This document shows, piece by piece, positions 36,561 to 44,966 of a stretch of 64,000 nucleotides of DNA. This stretch comes from Aquabacter sp. L1I39. GTDB taxonomy: Bacteria; Pseudomonadota; Alphaproteobacteria; Rhizobiales; Xanthobacteraceae. Under the pieces are notes generated by a model that ran no database searches, was not told where the DNA came from, and worked only from the letters and a program-made list of their open reading frames with translations. Positions within the stretch are counted from its first letter, which is position 1; each line of letters begins with the position of its first letter. Made by a program: the position numbers and the translations under genes. Where the stretch lies: positions 955,388-1,019,387 of the forward strand of contig NZ_CP072392.1 in assembly GCF_017742835.1 (NCBI RefSeq). Reading direction: 5' to 3'.

Positions 36561-36818
36561 TCAGCGGATCACGAAGGGCAGCAGGCCGAGGAACCGCGCG
36601 CGCTTGATGGCGGCGGACAGCTCACGCTGCTTCTTGGCGGACACCGCGGTGATGCGGCTCGGCACGATCTTGCCGCGCTCGGAAATGTAGCGCTGCAGGA
36701 GACGCACGTCCTTGTAGTCGATCTTCGGCGCGTTGGGGCCGGAGAACGGGCAGGTCTTGCGACGACGGAAGAACGGACGGCGCTGACCGCCGCCACCACC
36801 AGCTTGAGCGAACGCCAT
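36561..36818 (-). CDS. rpsR: 30S ribosomal protein S18
   Basis: An 85-residue small-subunit protein that binds 16S rRNA as a heterodimer with S6. The S18 core is plain: [20 protein letters not shown] then [42 protein letters not shown]. The N-terminus carries a Gly-rich extension. Its ATG overlaps the rpsF stop as TGATG, coupling S6 and S18 synthesis one to one, as needed for the complex that also regulates the operon. Confidence 0.98.
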   Translation of the reverse strand: MAFAQAGGGGGQRRPFFRRRKTCPFSGPNAPKIDYKDVRLLQRYISERGKIVPSRITAVSAKKQRELSAAIKRARFLGLLPFVIR

Positions 36819-37261
36819 CAGACTGCCTCCTCGCCCTGGGCTTCTTCCCGATCACGGCTGCGACGGGGGCGGTCCTCGCGACCACCGAAGCCACGATCTC
36901 CACCAAAGCCGCGCTCGCCGCGCTCGCGATCATCGCGGTCGCGCTTCTGCAGCATGGCGGAGGGGCCTTCTTCATGCTCCTCGACGCGCAGGGTGAGGAA
37001 GCGCAGAACGTCCTCATCGATGCGCATCTGGCGCTCCATCTCCTGCACCGCCGCCGCGGGGGCGTCGATGTTGAGGAGCGTGAAGTGCGCCTTGCGGTTC
37101 TTGTTGATGCGATAGGTCAGGGACTTCACGCCCCAATACTCGGTCTTGCCGACCGAGCCGCCATTCGCTTCGATCACACCCTTGAAGCGGGTGGTCAGTT
37201 CCTCGACTTGCTGCGCCGTGATGTCCTGGCGCGCGAGGAACACGTGCTCATAGAGCGCCAT
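36818..37261 (-). CDS. rpsF: 30S ribosomal protein S6
   Basis: A 147-residue small-subunit protein. Residues 1-95 are the S6 fold ([22 protein letters not shown] to [19 protein letters not shown]); the C-terminal 45 residues are a disordered Arg/Gly/Asp-rich tail. The start is the ATG matching the S6 family N-terminus, although the frame is open 14 codons further. A folded leader just before the start (37262-37354) looks like the S6:S18 autoregulatory motif. First gene of the four-gene operon. Confidence 0.98.
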   Translation of the reverse strand: MALYEHVFLARQDITAQQVEELTTRFKGVIEANGGSVGKTEYWGVKSLTYRINKNRKAHFTLLNIDAPAAAVQEMERQMRIDEDVLRFLTLRVEEHEEGPSAMLQKRDRDDRERGERGFGGDRGFGGREDRPRRSRDREEAQGEEAV

Positions 37262-37354
37262 GTGTCCTAGTGCCTTTCCTGTTCCACCGCGCCCCGACGC
37301 CAAGCCCTTTCAAGCCTTTCAGGAAAGGCTCGTCTGCTCGGAAGGCGGGGACAC
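37262..37354 (-). promoter_or_regulatory. Probable S6:S18-binding leader of rpsF
   Basis: On the minus strand GTGTCC (37354-37349) pairs with GGACAC (37267-37262), which abuts the rpsF ATG and contains its AGGA ribosome site. Inside, CC faces ACTA as an internal loop, then GCCTT (37346-37342) pairs with AAGGC (37276-37272). A further perfect hairpin (37313-37330) is enclosed. A CCG-containing bulge next to an A-rich strand near the start codon is the hallmark of the S6:S18-responsive rpsF leader, which copies the 16S rRNA site; binding would close the ribosome site. Confidence 0.6.
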
Positions 37355-37650
37355 GGGACGACGGACCACAGGCCCTGCCGACTTTTGGAGCGCGCATCAG
37401 GATGCCCGCGACAACAGCCGACCGTCCGTTCAGCCCCCGGCCGGGGCAACGGAAGCGGGGCGTATAGCAGAATGCGCGGGAAAGGCAACTGCGCCCGGAG
37501 AGCGCCACCCCGCCCGCCGCCAATTGGCCGCCGGCCTGCCGCAACGTCCGCGCATGGCTCCGATGGTGCGGCGCGGCTTGACTCCAAAGGCCGCGCGGTG
37601 TCTCTCCCCTCCCCAAAATTCAATCTTGGAAACCCGTCAAGGGGATTTGC
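37355..37650. other. Rest of the rpsF-fabD divergent region
   Basis: Together with the rpsF leader this makes 389 bases without a gene. Both promoters must lie here. A TTGACT near 37579 is a possible -35 of fabD. No credible small gene is seen: the open frames are GC-driven and lack ribosome sites. Confidence 0.4.
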
Positions 37651-38607
37651 ATGAGCACAGCCTTCATTTTTCCCGGCCAGGGCAGCCAGGCCGTCGGCAT
37701 GGGCAAGGCCCTGGCCGATGCCTTCCCGGCCGCGCGCGCCGTGTTCGACGAAGTGGACGCGGCGCTCGGCGAGAAGCTCACCGCCATCATGTGGGACGGG
37801 CCCGCCGACGCGCTGACCCTCACCACCAACACCCAGCCGGCCCTCATGGCCGTCTCGCTGGCCGCCATACGCGTGCTGGAGACGGAAGCGGGCCTCGACC
37901 TTTCCCGCGACGCCTCCTTCGTGGCCGGCCATTCGCTGGGCGAATATTCGGCGCTCGCCGCCGCCGGCGCGCTCTCCATCACGGACGCCGCCCGCCTGCT
38001 GCGCATTCGCGGCCGGGCCATGCAGGAGGCCGTGCCGGTGGGCCAGGGTGCCATGGCCGCCCTGCTCGGCCTCGACTATGATCAGGTGGTCGCGGTGGCG
38101 GCGGAGGCCGCCGGAGATGAGGTCTGCGAAGCCGCCAACGACAATGCCAACGGCCAGGTGGTGGTGTCCGGCTCCACGGCCGCCGTGGAGCGCGCCATCG
38201 AGATCGCCAAGGCCAAGGGCGCCTCCCGCGCCATCCTGCTGCCCGTGTCCGCCCCCTTCCATTGCCGCCTGATGGAGCCGGCCGCCGAAGCCATGGCCGC
38301 GGCGCTGGCGGAAGCCACCGTGAACGCGCCCTGCGTTCCCGTCATCGCCAATGTGCGGGCGACCCCGGTCACCGATCCCCAGGAGATCATCCGCCTCCTG
38401 GTGGAGCAGGTGACGGGTACCGTGCGCTGGCGCGAGAGCGTCATCTATATGGCGGGCGCGGGCGTCAGCCGCGCGGTGGAGGTGGGCGCCGGCAAGGTGC
38501 TCTCGGGCCTCGTGCGGCGCATCGCCCGCGAGATCGCAGTGTCCGCCGTCGGCACGCCCGAGGACGTGGCCGCCTTCATCACCGCGCGCCAAGCTCCCGC
38601 CGCCTGA
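37651..38607 (+). CDS. fabD: Malonyl-CoA:ACP transacylase
   Basis: A 318-residue cytosolic enzyme that loads malonate onto acyl carrier protein for fatty acid synthesis. The nucleophile elbow GHSLGEYSALAAAG has the catalytic Ser95; the PGQGSQ motif opens the protein, and the catalytic His and Arg regions follow (LPVSAPFHCRLMEPA). AAGGGGA stands before the ATG. It heads the plus-strand cluster fabD-fabG-acpP-fabF, divergent from the ribosomal protein operon. Confidence 0.97.
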   Translation: MSTAFIFPGQGSQAVGMGKALADAFPAARAVFDEVDAALGEKLTAIMWDGPADALTLTTNTQPALMAVSLAAIRVLETEAGLDLSRDASFVAGHSLGEYSALAAAGALSITDAARLLRIRGRAMQEAVPVGQGAMAALLGLDYDQVVAVAAEAAGDEVCEAANDNANGQVVVSGSTAAVERAIEIAKAKGASRAILLPVSAPFHCRLMEPAAEAMAAALAEATVNAPCVPVIANVRATPVTDPQEIIRLLVEQVTGTVRWRESVIYMAGAGVSRAVEVGAGKVLSGLVRRIAREIAVSAVGTPEDVAAFITARQAPAA

Positions 38608-38659
38608 CGCCCTGCCGCCTGACGCCGCCTATCGCTTTTCCTCTCGTTTCGGAGACCTC

Positions 38660-39397
38660 ATGTTCAATCTCAGCGGCAAGACCGCCCTCGTCACCGGCGC
38701 CACCGGCGGCATCGGCGGCGCCATCGCCAAGGCCCTCCATGCCCAAGGCGCGACCGTCGCCATTTCCGGCACCCGCCGGGAGGTGCTGGAGACGTTCGCT
38801 GCCGAGCTCGGCGAGCGCGTGCTGGTGCTGCCCTGCAATCTCGGCAATGCCGAGGAGGTGGAGAAGCTGGTGCCCGAGGCCGAGGAGAAGCTCGGCCAGT
38901 TGGACATCCTGGTGAACAATGCGGGCATCACCCGCGACAATATTTTCATGCGCCTGAAGGACGAGGACTGGGACCAGGTGATCGCGGTGAACCTCACCGC
39001 CACCTTCCGCCTCTGCCGGGCTGCCGTGCGTTCCATGATGCGCCGCCGGTCTGGCCGCATCATTTCCATCACCTCGGTAGTGGGCGTGACCGGCAATGCC
39101 GGCCAGGGCAATTATGCCGCCGCCAAGGCGGGCATGATCGGCATGTCCAAGTCGCTGGCCCAGGAAGTGGCGAGCCGCGGCGTGACCGTGAACTGCGTCG
39201 CCCCCGGCTTCATCGCCACCGCCATGACCGACGTGCTGAACGACAAGCAGCGCGAGGCGATTCTCAAGGCGGTGCCGGCCGCGCGCCTGGGCTCGCCCGA
39301 GGACATCGCCTCGGCCTGCGTGTACCTGGCCTCCGACGAGGCGGCCTATGTGACCGGCCAGACGCTGCACGTGAATGGCGGCATGGCCATGGTGTGA
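38660..39397 (+). CDS. fabG: 3-oxoacyl-ACP reductase
   Basis: A 245-residue short-chain dehydrogenase reducing the beta-keto group in each fatty acid elongation cycle with NADPH. Cofactor motif [12 protein letters not shown] is at about 12-23, NNAGITRDN in the middle, and the Ser-Tyr-Lys set ends with Tyr152 and Lys156 in NYAAAKAG. The C-terminal [15 protein letters not shown] is typical of FabG. Its position between fabD and acpP makes the assignment secure despite the crowded family. Confidence 0.96.
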   Translation: MFNLSGKTALVTGATGGIGGAIAKALHAQGATVAISGTRREVLETFAAELGERVLVLPCNLGNAEEVEKLVPEAEEKLGQLDILVNNAGITRDNIFMRLKDEDWDQVIAVNLTATFRLCRAAVRSMMRRRSGRIISITSVVGVTGNAGQGNYAAAKAGMIGMSKSLAQEVASRGVTVNCVAPGFIATAMTDVLNDKQREAILKAVPAARLGSPEDIASACVYLASDEAAYVTGQTLHVNGGMAMV

Positions 39398-39711
39398 GGT
39401 GCAGGCGGCGGTCGGCGCTGTCCGGCCGCTTCTTACTCGCGCATGGTGCGCGGGTTTGGCCGGAAACCCATGTGGGGTCTGGACCTTCGGGTCCGGATCG
39501 GGTTTGCTGGCCAAGGCGGGGGAAGTGTGGTAACGAGCCGCTCCATACCACCCGGTCGGCCCAAGCACGGCCGGGGCTTGGACGACGGTGCTTCCATCTG
39601 CCCGATCGGATACGAGCATGGGGGCTGGGCACGGCGCGTGAAAGGCATTATGCCGTCTCACAGCCGCCGTACGGCAGAGAGACAATTTTTTCAGATAACG
39701 AGGGTGCATCG
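39398..39711 (+). promoter_or_regulatory. fabG-acpP intergenic region with three consecutive hairpins
   Basis: Three adjoining stems stand at 39438-39452 (CGCGCA, loop TGG), 39452-39469 (GGGTTT with AAACCC) and 39478-39497 (8-bp stem with a cUUCGg loop). None has a T-tract. They may partly end the fabDG message and mark a separate, stronger acpP transcript; the AT-rich stretch before acpP (ACAATTTTTTCAGATAACG) fits its leader. No gene is seen. Confidence 0.5.
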
Positions 39712-39948
39712 ATGAGTGACATCGCCGAGCGGGTGAAGAAGATCGTCGCGGAGCATCTGGGCGTGGAGCCCGAGAAGGTTACGGAAAACGCCAGCTTCAT
39801 CGACGATCTCGGCGCCGACAGCCTCGACACCGTCGAGCTCGTGATGGCCTTCGAAGAGGCCTTCAACACCGAGATCCCGGACGACGCCGCCGAAACCATC
39901 CTGACGGTCGGCGACGCCATCAAGTTCCTGGAAAAGAACGCGGCCTGA
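39712..39948 (+). CDS. acpP: Acyl carrier protein
   Basis: A 78-residue acidic four-helix protein that carries growing acyl chains on a phosphopantetheine arm attached to Ser37 in the motif [10 protein letters not shown]. Length and sequence ([18 protein letters not shown] start) are canonical, so the ATG at 39712 with GAGGG upstream is the start although the frame is open further. It lies between fabG and fabF. A 314-base leader with hairpins suggests its own expression level. Confidence 0.98.
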   Translation: MSDIAERVKKIVAEHLGVEPEKVTENASFIDDLGADSLDTVELVMAFEEAFNTEIPDDAAETILTVGDAIKFLEKNAA

Positions 39949-40026
39949 TCGCCGTCATCATGATACTGACGGCCGCGGTGCGCAAAGCGCCGCGGCCGTC
40001 GTCGTGATCGTACCCGGAGTTCCCTC

Positions 40027-41289
40027 ATGAGACGTGTTGTCGTCACTGGCCTCGGCATGGTGACGCCGCTCGGCTGCGGCGTCGAGCCCAGTTGGCGGCG
40101 GCTGATTGCGGGCGAGAGCGGTGCCAAGCGGGTCGACCGGTTCGACGTGGCCGATCTCGCCTGCCAGATCGCCTGCACCATTCCTCGGGGCGACGGCACC
40201 GACGGCACCTACAATCCCGACGATTGGATGGAGCCGAAGGAGCAGCGCAAGGTGGACGAGTTCATCGTCTTCGCCATGGCGGCCGCCTCCCAGGCGCTGG
40301 ACGATGCCGGCTGGCATCCGGAAAGCTATGAGGACCAGACCAATACCGGCGTCCTGATCGGCTCCGGCATCGGCGGCATCGAGGGCATTGCGGAAGCCTC
40401 CCTCATCCTGCGCGATCGCGGCCCCCGCCGCATTTCCCCCTTCTTCATTCCCGGCCGCCTCATCAATCTGGCGGGCGGCTATGTGTCCATCGCCCACGGG
40501 CTCAAGGGCCCGAATCACGCGGTGGTCACCGCCTGCTCCACCGGCGCCCACGCCATCGGCGATGCCGGCCGCCTCATCGCACTCGGCGATGCGGACGTGA
40601 TGGTGGCCGGCGGCACCGAATCGCCGGTCAATCGCCTTTCGCTGGCCGGCTTCGCCAGCTGCAAGGCGCTCTGCACCGCTTTCAATGACGACCCCGCCCG
40701 CGGCTCGCGTCCCTATGACAAGGACCGGGACGGCTTCGTCATGGGCGAAGGCGCAGGCATCGTGGTGCTGGAAGAGTACGAGCACGCCAAGGCGCGCGGC
40801 GCCAAGATCTATGCCGAGCTGGTGGGCTATGGCCTGTCCGGCGACGCCTTCCACATCACCGCCCCTTCGCCCGACGGCGATGGCGCCTATCGCTGCATGG
40901 CGGCGGCGCTGAAGCGGGCCGGCATGACCCCGTCCGACATCGATTACATCAACGCCCACGGCACCTCGACCATGGCGGATGAGATCGAGCTGAAGGCCGT
41001 GGAGCGGTTGCTGGGCAATGCGGCGGCCAATGTGTCGATGTCCTCGACCAAGTCGTCCATCGGCCATCTCTTGGGCGCGGCCGGTGCGGTGGAGGCCATC
41101 TTCTCCATCCTCGCCATCCGCGACCAGGTGGCGCCTGCGACGCTGAACCTGGAAAATCCGTCGGTGGACACCCCCATCGACCTGGTGCCCCAGAAGGCCC
41201 GCCCCCGGAAGATCGACACCGTGCTGTCCAACTCCTTCGGCTTTGGCGGCACCAATGCGTCGCTGATCTTCCGCCGCGCAGACGCCTGA
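40027..41289 (+). CDS. fabF: 3-oxoacyl-ACP synthase II
   Basis: A 420-residue condensing enzyme elongating acyl-ACP with malonyl-ACP. The active-site triad is Cys170 (VVTACSTGAHA), His311 (NAHGTSTMADE) and His347 (SSIGHLLGAAGA), the Cys-His-His set of KAS I/II enzymes. The opening RRVVVTGLGMVTPLGCG is typical of FabF. It follows acpP by 78 bases. A strong UUCG-loop hairpin just after the stop separates it from mltG. Confidence 0.97.
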   Translation: MRRVVVTGLGMVTPLGCGVEPSWRRLIAGESGAKRVDRFDVADLACQIACTIPRGDGTDGTYNPDDWMEPKEQRKVDEFIVFAMAAASQALDDAGWHPESYEDQTNTGVLIGSGIGGIEGIAEASLILRDRGPRRISPFFIPGRLINLAGGYVSIAHGLKGPNHAVVTACSTGAHAIGDAGRLIALGDADVMVAGGTESPVNRLSLAGFASCKALCTAFNDDPARGSRPYDKDRDGFVMGEGAGIVVLEEYEHAKARGAKIYAELVGYGLSGDAFHITAPSPDGDGAYRCMAAALKRAGMTPSDIDYINAHGTSTMADEIELKAVERLLGNAAANVSMSSTKSSIGHLLGAAGAVEAIFSILAIRDQVAPATLNLENPSVDTPIDLVPQKARPRKIDTVLSNSFGFGGTNASLIFRRADA

Positions 41290-41295
41290 GGCTTT

Positions 41296-41317
41296 CCGGC
41301 GGCCTTCGGGCCGCCGG
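41296..41317 (+). terminator. Perfect hairpin with UUCG tetraloop after fabF
   Basis: CCGGCGGCC and GGCCGCCGG form a 9-bp stem closed by C-G around TTCG, six bases after the fabF stop. It lacks a T-tract, so it is either a 3'-end protector or a Rho-assisted end of the fab transcript. Confidence 0.6.
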
Positions 41318-41545
41318 CTCCCGCCCGGCTGGGACGGCAAGGTCCCACAAAATGCACCCGATCGGTGCGGACGTCGCATTTCCGTCCAGATGAGCGCTAT
41401 CCCCTTGCGGGCGCCGCCGCGAGGGAAGGTGCCGAACCGGGCGGTCTCGCCTTCCCCTTGGGAATGCGCAGCCGGACCGACGGTCCGCGAGGCCGCTCAT
41501 GGGCGGCACCGGCGCGCGCAGCGAGAGTGATGGGAGACGTCCGCG

Positions 41546-42967
41546 ATGGCCACCAACGACCCGAACGCCCCCACCCCGCAGGATGGCGCCCCATCTCCCG
41601 GCGCGCCGGCGGACCACACGCCCATCATTCCCGCCCGGACCGATACCACCCCAGAGCCCGCGTCCGAGCCGGCTTCGCGTGTATCGGAGCCGGCCTCGGG
41701 CTCTCCCCTTCCACCCAACCCGGCACCCGCCGCGCCGGAAGACGTGGCCGCCCGCCCCGCATCCGCCGAGGACAGGCCGGCGCCGCCCCCTCCCCCGCCG
41801 GCCCCTCCCCGCAAGGCGCCCCGTGGACGCAAGTCGGTGAAATCCAAGCCCGTCGATCCCAAGAAGCGCCCCTCCCGCAGCGCCCGCCATCCGGCCGTGG
41901 TCATCGGCAGCGGGGTCTTTACCTTCCTGCTGTTCCTGGCGGTGGGCGGTGGCCTTGCCGCCTGGTACGGCCAGATGAAATACTCCGCCCCCGGCCCGCT
42001 GACGGCGGAGAAGACCGTGCTCATCCCGCGCGGCTCGGGCGGACGCGACATCGCCGAGATCCTGGAGCGGGAAGGCGTTGTGGACAATTGGGCGCTGTTC
42101 GTCGCCAGCCAGCAAATCACGCGGCGCGGCGAAGTTCTGAAAGCGGGCGAATATGTCTTCCCGCCCCACGTCTCCATCGCCGAGGTGCTCGACCAGATGG
42201 TGGCCGGCAAGGTGGTGCAGCATCAGGTGACCATTCCCGAGGGCCTGACCTCCCTGCAGGTGGTGGACCGCCTGATGGCCAATGATCTTCTTTCCGGCAC
42301 GCCGCGCATGCCGCAGGAAGGCACGCTCCTCCCCGAAACCTATAATGTGGTGCGCGGCATGCGGCGGGACGAGCTCATCGCGCGCATGACGGCGGATCAG
42401 CAAAAGGTGGTGAAAGAGTTGTGGGAGAAGCGCGCGCCTGATCTGCCCCTCAAGTCGCCCCAGGACATGGTCATCCTCGCCTCCATCGTGGAGAAGGAGA
42501 CCGGCAAGCCCGAGGAGCGGCCACGGGTGGCGGCAGTGTTCATCAACCGGCTGAACCGGAAGATGCGGCTTCAGTCCGACCCCACCATCATCTATGGCAT
42601 CGTCGGCGGCAAGGGCACGCTGGGGCGCCCCATCTCCAAGACCGATATCACCACGGCGACCCCCTACAACACCTATGCCATTGACGGCCTGCCCCCCGGC
42701 CCCATCGCCAATCCCGGCCGTGAGGCGCTGGCGGCGGTGGCCAATCCCGCCAAGAGCAAGGACCTCTATTTCGTCGCCGACGGCACGGGCGGCCACGTCT
42801 TCGCCGAGACGCTCGACCAGCACAACCGCAACGTCGCCCGCTGGCGGGAGATCGAGGCGGATGCCCGCCAGCGCGCCAGCCAGGGCGGCAATGGAACCGC
42901 GCCGGGCACCGGAACCGGCACCGCCCCCGCCACCCCGGCGCAGCGCGCCCCCGCCTCCGCCAACTGA
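41546..42967 (+). CDS. mltG: Endolytic murein transglycosylase MltG
   Basis: A 473-residue inner-membrane enzyme that cuts nascent peptidoglycan glycan strands and helps set chain length. A Pro/Ala-rich cytoplasmic region of about 115 residues ends in a basic patch (RKSVKSKPVDPKKRPSR). One membrane segment follows at about 118-141, then a LysM-like region and the YceG domain with the catalytic Glu316 in ASIVEKETG. The C-terminal tail is Gly/Thr/Pro-rich. The long proline-rich N-terminus exceeds the E. coli form. It follows fabF as in many proteobacteria. Confidence 0.95.
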   Translation: MATNDPNAPTPQDGAPSPGAPADHTPIIPARTDTTPEPASEPASRVSEPASGSPLPPNPAPAAPEDVAARPASAEDRPAPPPPPPAPPRKAPRGRKSVKSKPVDPKKRPSRSARHPAVVIGSGVFTFLLFLAVGGGLAAWYGQMKYSAPGPLTAEKTVLIPRGSGGRDIAEILEREGVVDNWALFVASQQITRRGEVLKAGEYVFPPHVSIAEVLDQMVAGKVVQHQVTIPEGLTSLQVVDRLMANDLLSGTPRMPQEGTLLPETYNVVRGMRRDELIARMTADQQKVVKELWEKRAPDLPLKSPQDMVILASIVEKETGKPEERPRVAAVFINRLNRKMRLQSDPTIIYGIVGGKGTLGRPISKTDITTATPYNTYAIDGLPPGPIANPGREALAAVANPAKSKDLYFVADGTGGHVFAETLDQHNRNVARWREIEADARQRASQGGNGTAPGTGTGTAPATPAQRAPASAN

Positions 42968-43240
42968 ACCAAGACGCAAGGCCGAACGCCGGGGAGACCT
43001 GAGGCCTCGCGTGCTCAGACTTCCCGTTGGGCCAGCCGGCGGTGATGGGAGGCCAAGTTCGCCCACCCCCGCACACAAGGCTTTTGCGCGCGCAGACCCA
43101 AACCGTCTTCCCCAAAGGCATGGACCTGCTCTAGATGCAGTAGCGGCCGCATCCGAGGGTGAGGTCCTCATCACGTTTCATGAGGCGCATTGAGCCCGCC
43201 TCCAGAGGAGCGGACGGCCAGAGGCCGCCGGATCACGCCC

Positions 43241-44128
43241 ATGTCCCTTCACAGCATGACCGGCTTCGCCCGCGCCCAAGGCACCACCGGACCCTGGCGT
43301 TGGAGCTGGGAGGTGCGCTCCGTCAATGCCAAGGGGCTGGACGTGCGCCTGCGCCTGCCCTCCGGCTTCGAGGAGCTGGAAGCGGGCGCGCGCGCCGCGG
43401 CCACGCGAGGCCTCTCCCGGGGCTCGGTCTCCGCCACCTTCACCTTGAGCCGGGAAGGCGACCAGGTGTCGGTTTCGGTGAATGAGGCCGCGCTCCAGGC
43501 TCTCATCACCGCCACCCGCGCCGCCGCCGAGCGCTTCTCCCTGCCGCCTGCGAGCCTTGATTCCCTGCTGGCGGTGAAGGGCATCGTGGAGGTGAGCGAG
43601 GCGGACAGCGTGGACGAGGACCGCCCCGCCATCACCGTCGCCGCCCTCGCGGGCTTCGAGACTGCGCTAGCGGACCTGAAAATCATGCGCGAGCGGGAAG
43701 GCGGCGCGCTGCGCACGGTTCTTCGCGAACGGCTTGATGGCATTTCCGCCCTCGTGGACGACGCCGAGGCCCTGCCGGAGCGGCGCATCGAGGCCATCCG
43801 CGCCCGCCTCGCCGAACAGGTGCGCGCCCTCCTCGACACCGGCGCGCCGCTCGATGGGGAGCGCCTGCACCAGGAAGCCGCGCTGCTGGCCGCCAAGGCG
43901 GACGTGCGGGAGGAATTGGACCGCCTGCGCGCCCATGTCTCGGCCGCCCGCGAATTGCTGACGGCCGGCGGCCCGGTGGGTCGTCGGCTGGATTTCCTCG
44001 CGCAGGAGTTCAATCGCGAGAGCAACACCTTGTGCTCCAAGTCGAACGGGGTGGCCCTCACCCAGATCGGGCTTGACCTGAAGCTCCTGGTGGATCAGTT
44101 CCGCGAGCAGATCCAGAACATCGAGTGA
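43241..44128 (+). CDS. YicC/YloC family endoribonuclease
   Basis: A 295-residue protein with the YicC-like N-terminal domain (MTGFARAQG start, EVRSVNAKGLDVRLRLP) and the DUF1732 C-terminal domain ending in FNRESNTLCSKSNG and LKLLVDQFREQIQNIE. Recent work shows family members are endoribonucleases; E. coli YicC affects the small RNA RyhB. The start is set at the ATG matching the family N-terminus, not the one 17 codons upstream. It is followed by gmk after 13 bases, a conserved pairing. Confidence 0.93.
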   Translation: MSLHSMTGFARAQGTTGPWRWSWEVRSVNAKGLDVRLRLPSGFEELEAGARAAATRGLSRGSVSATFTLSREGDQVSVSVNEAALQALITATRAAAERFSLPPASLDSLLAVKGIVEVSEADSVDEDRPAITVAALAGFETALADLKIMREREGGALRTVLRERLDGISALVDDAEALPERRIEAIRARLAEQVRALLDTGAPLDGERLHQEAALLAAKADVREELDRLRAHVSAARELLTAGGPVGRRLDFLAQEFNRESNTLCSKSNGVALTQIGLDLKLLVDQFREQIQNIE

Positions 44129-44141
44129 CCCGGTTTCTGCC

Positions 44142-44828
44142 ATGGCCAACCCGACCCCGTCCCACTTCTCTCTGCCCGGCTGGAAACCCGGCTCCAAGTC
44201 CGGCCTTGCCCGGCGCGGCCTGATGCTGGTCCTGTCCTCGCCCTCCGGGGCCGGCAAGACCACGCTCTCCCGCAAGCTGCTGGCGCAGGACGACCGCATC
44301 ACCATGTCGGTCTCCGTCACCACCCGCCCGGCGCGCCCCGGCGAGGTGAACGGCAAGGACTATTTCTTCGTCGACGTGCCCACCTTCCAGCGCATGCGGG
44401 ACGAGGGCGAGTTGCTGGAGCACGCCATCGTGTTCGGCAATCTCTACGGCACCCCCCGCCGGGCGGTGGAGGATGCGCTCTCGGCGGGACGGGACGTGCT
44501 GTTCGACATTGACTGGCAGGGCACCCAGCAACTGGACCAGAGCGCCCAGCAGGATCTGGTGAAGGTTTTCCTGCTGCCGCCCTCCGCCGCGGATTTGGAA
44601 AAGCGCCTGCGCACCCGCGCCCAGGACAGCGACGAGGTGGTGCACCAGCGCATGTCCAAGGCCTCCGACGAGATCAGCCACTTCACCGAATATGACTACA
44701 TCCTCATCAACCAGGATGTGGATGACAGCCTGGCCAAGCTCGTCTCCATCCTCCAGGCGGAGCGCCTGAAGCGCCGGCGCCTCACCGGCCTTGCGGACTT
44801 CGTGAAGGGCCTGCGCGACGCGCTCTGA
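44142..44828 (+). CDS. gmk: Guanylate kinase
   Basis: A 228-residue nucleotide kinase converting GMP to GDP with ATP. The P-loop SSPSGAGKTTLSRKL begins at residue 32, and the GMP-binding segment includes SVTTRPARPGEVNGKDYFFV and the following Glu/Tyr positions. About 22 extra residues precede the usual start; an ATG closer to the P-loop (at LMLVLSS) would be too short, so the first ATG is kept. The dispersed palindromic repeat copy 2 begins 12 bases after the stop. Confidence 0.96.
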   Translation: MANPTPSHFSLPGWKPGSKSGLARRGLMLVLSSPSGAGKTTLSRKLLAQDDRITMSVSVTTRPARPGEVNGKDYFFVDVPTFQRMRDEGELLEHAIVFGNLYGTPRRAVEDALSAGRDVLFDIDWQGTQQLDQSAQQDLVKVFLLPPSAADLEKRLRTRAQDSDEVVHQRMSKASDEISHFTEYDYILINQDVDDSLAKLVSILQAERLKRRRLTGLADFVKGLRDAL

Positions 44829-44840
44829 GACCGGCTCTTG

Positions 44841-44954
44841 GAGCGCGATCCGATCAGATTGAATCAATCTGATCGGTAAATCGCCCTCTAACCCATTGAT
44901 AGAGAATGCGTGATCCGATCAGATGGCGATGCCATCTGATCGGCGCATGCTCTA
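44841..44954. repeat. Dispersed palindromic repeat, copy 2
   Basis: The reverse complement of copy 1 (24135-24248) with five differences in 114 bases. Two of the five are paired: the stem CCCATCAG...CTGATGGG of copy 1 is CCGATCAG...CTGATCGG here, so a C-G pair became G-C and the hairpin is kept. Like copy 1 it fills the gap between two convergent genes (gmk and the histidine acid phosphatase), but in opposite orientation. Confidence 0.85.
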
Positions 44955-44966
44955 GTGGAAAAGGCT

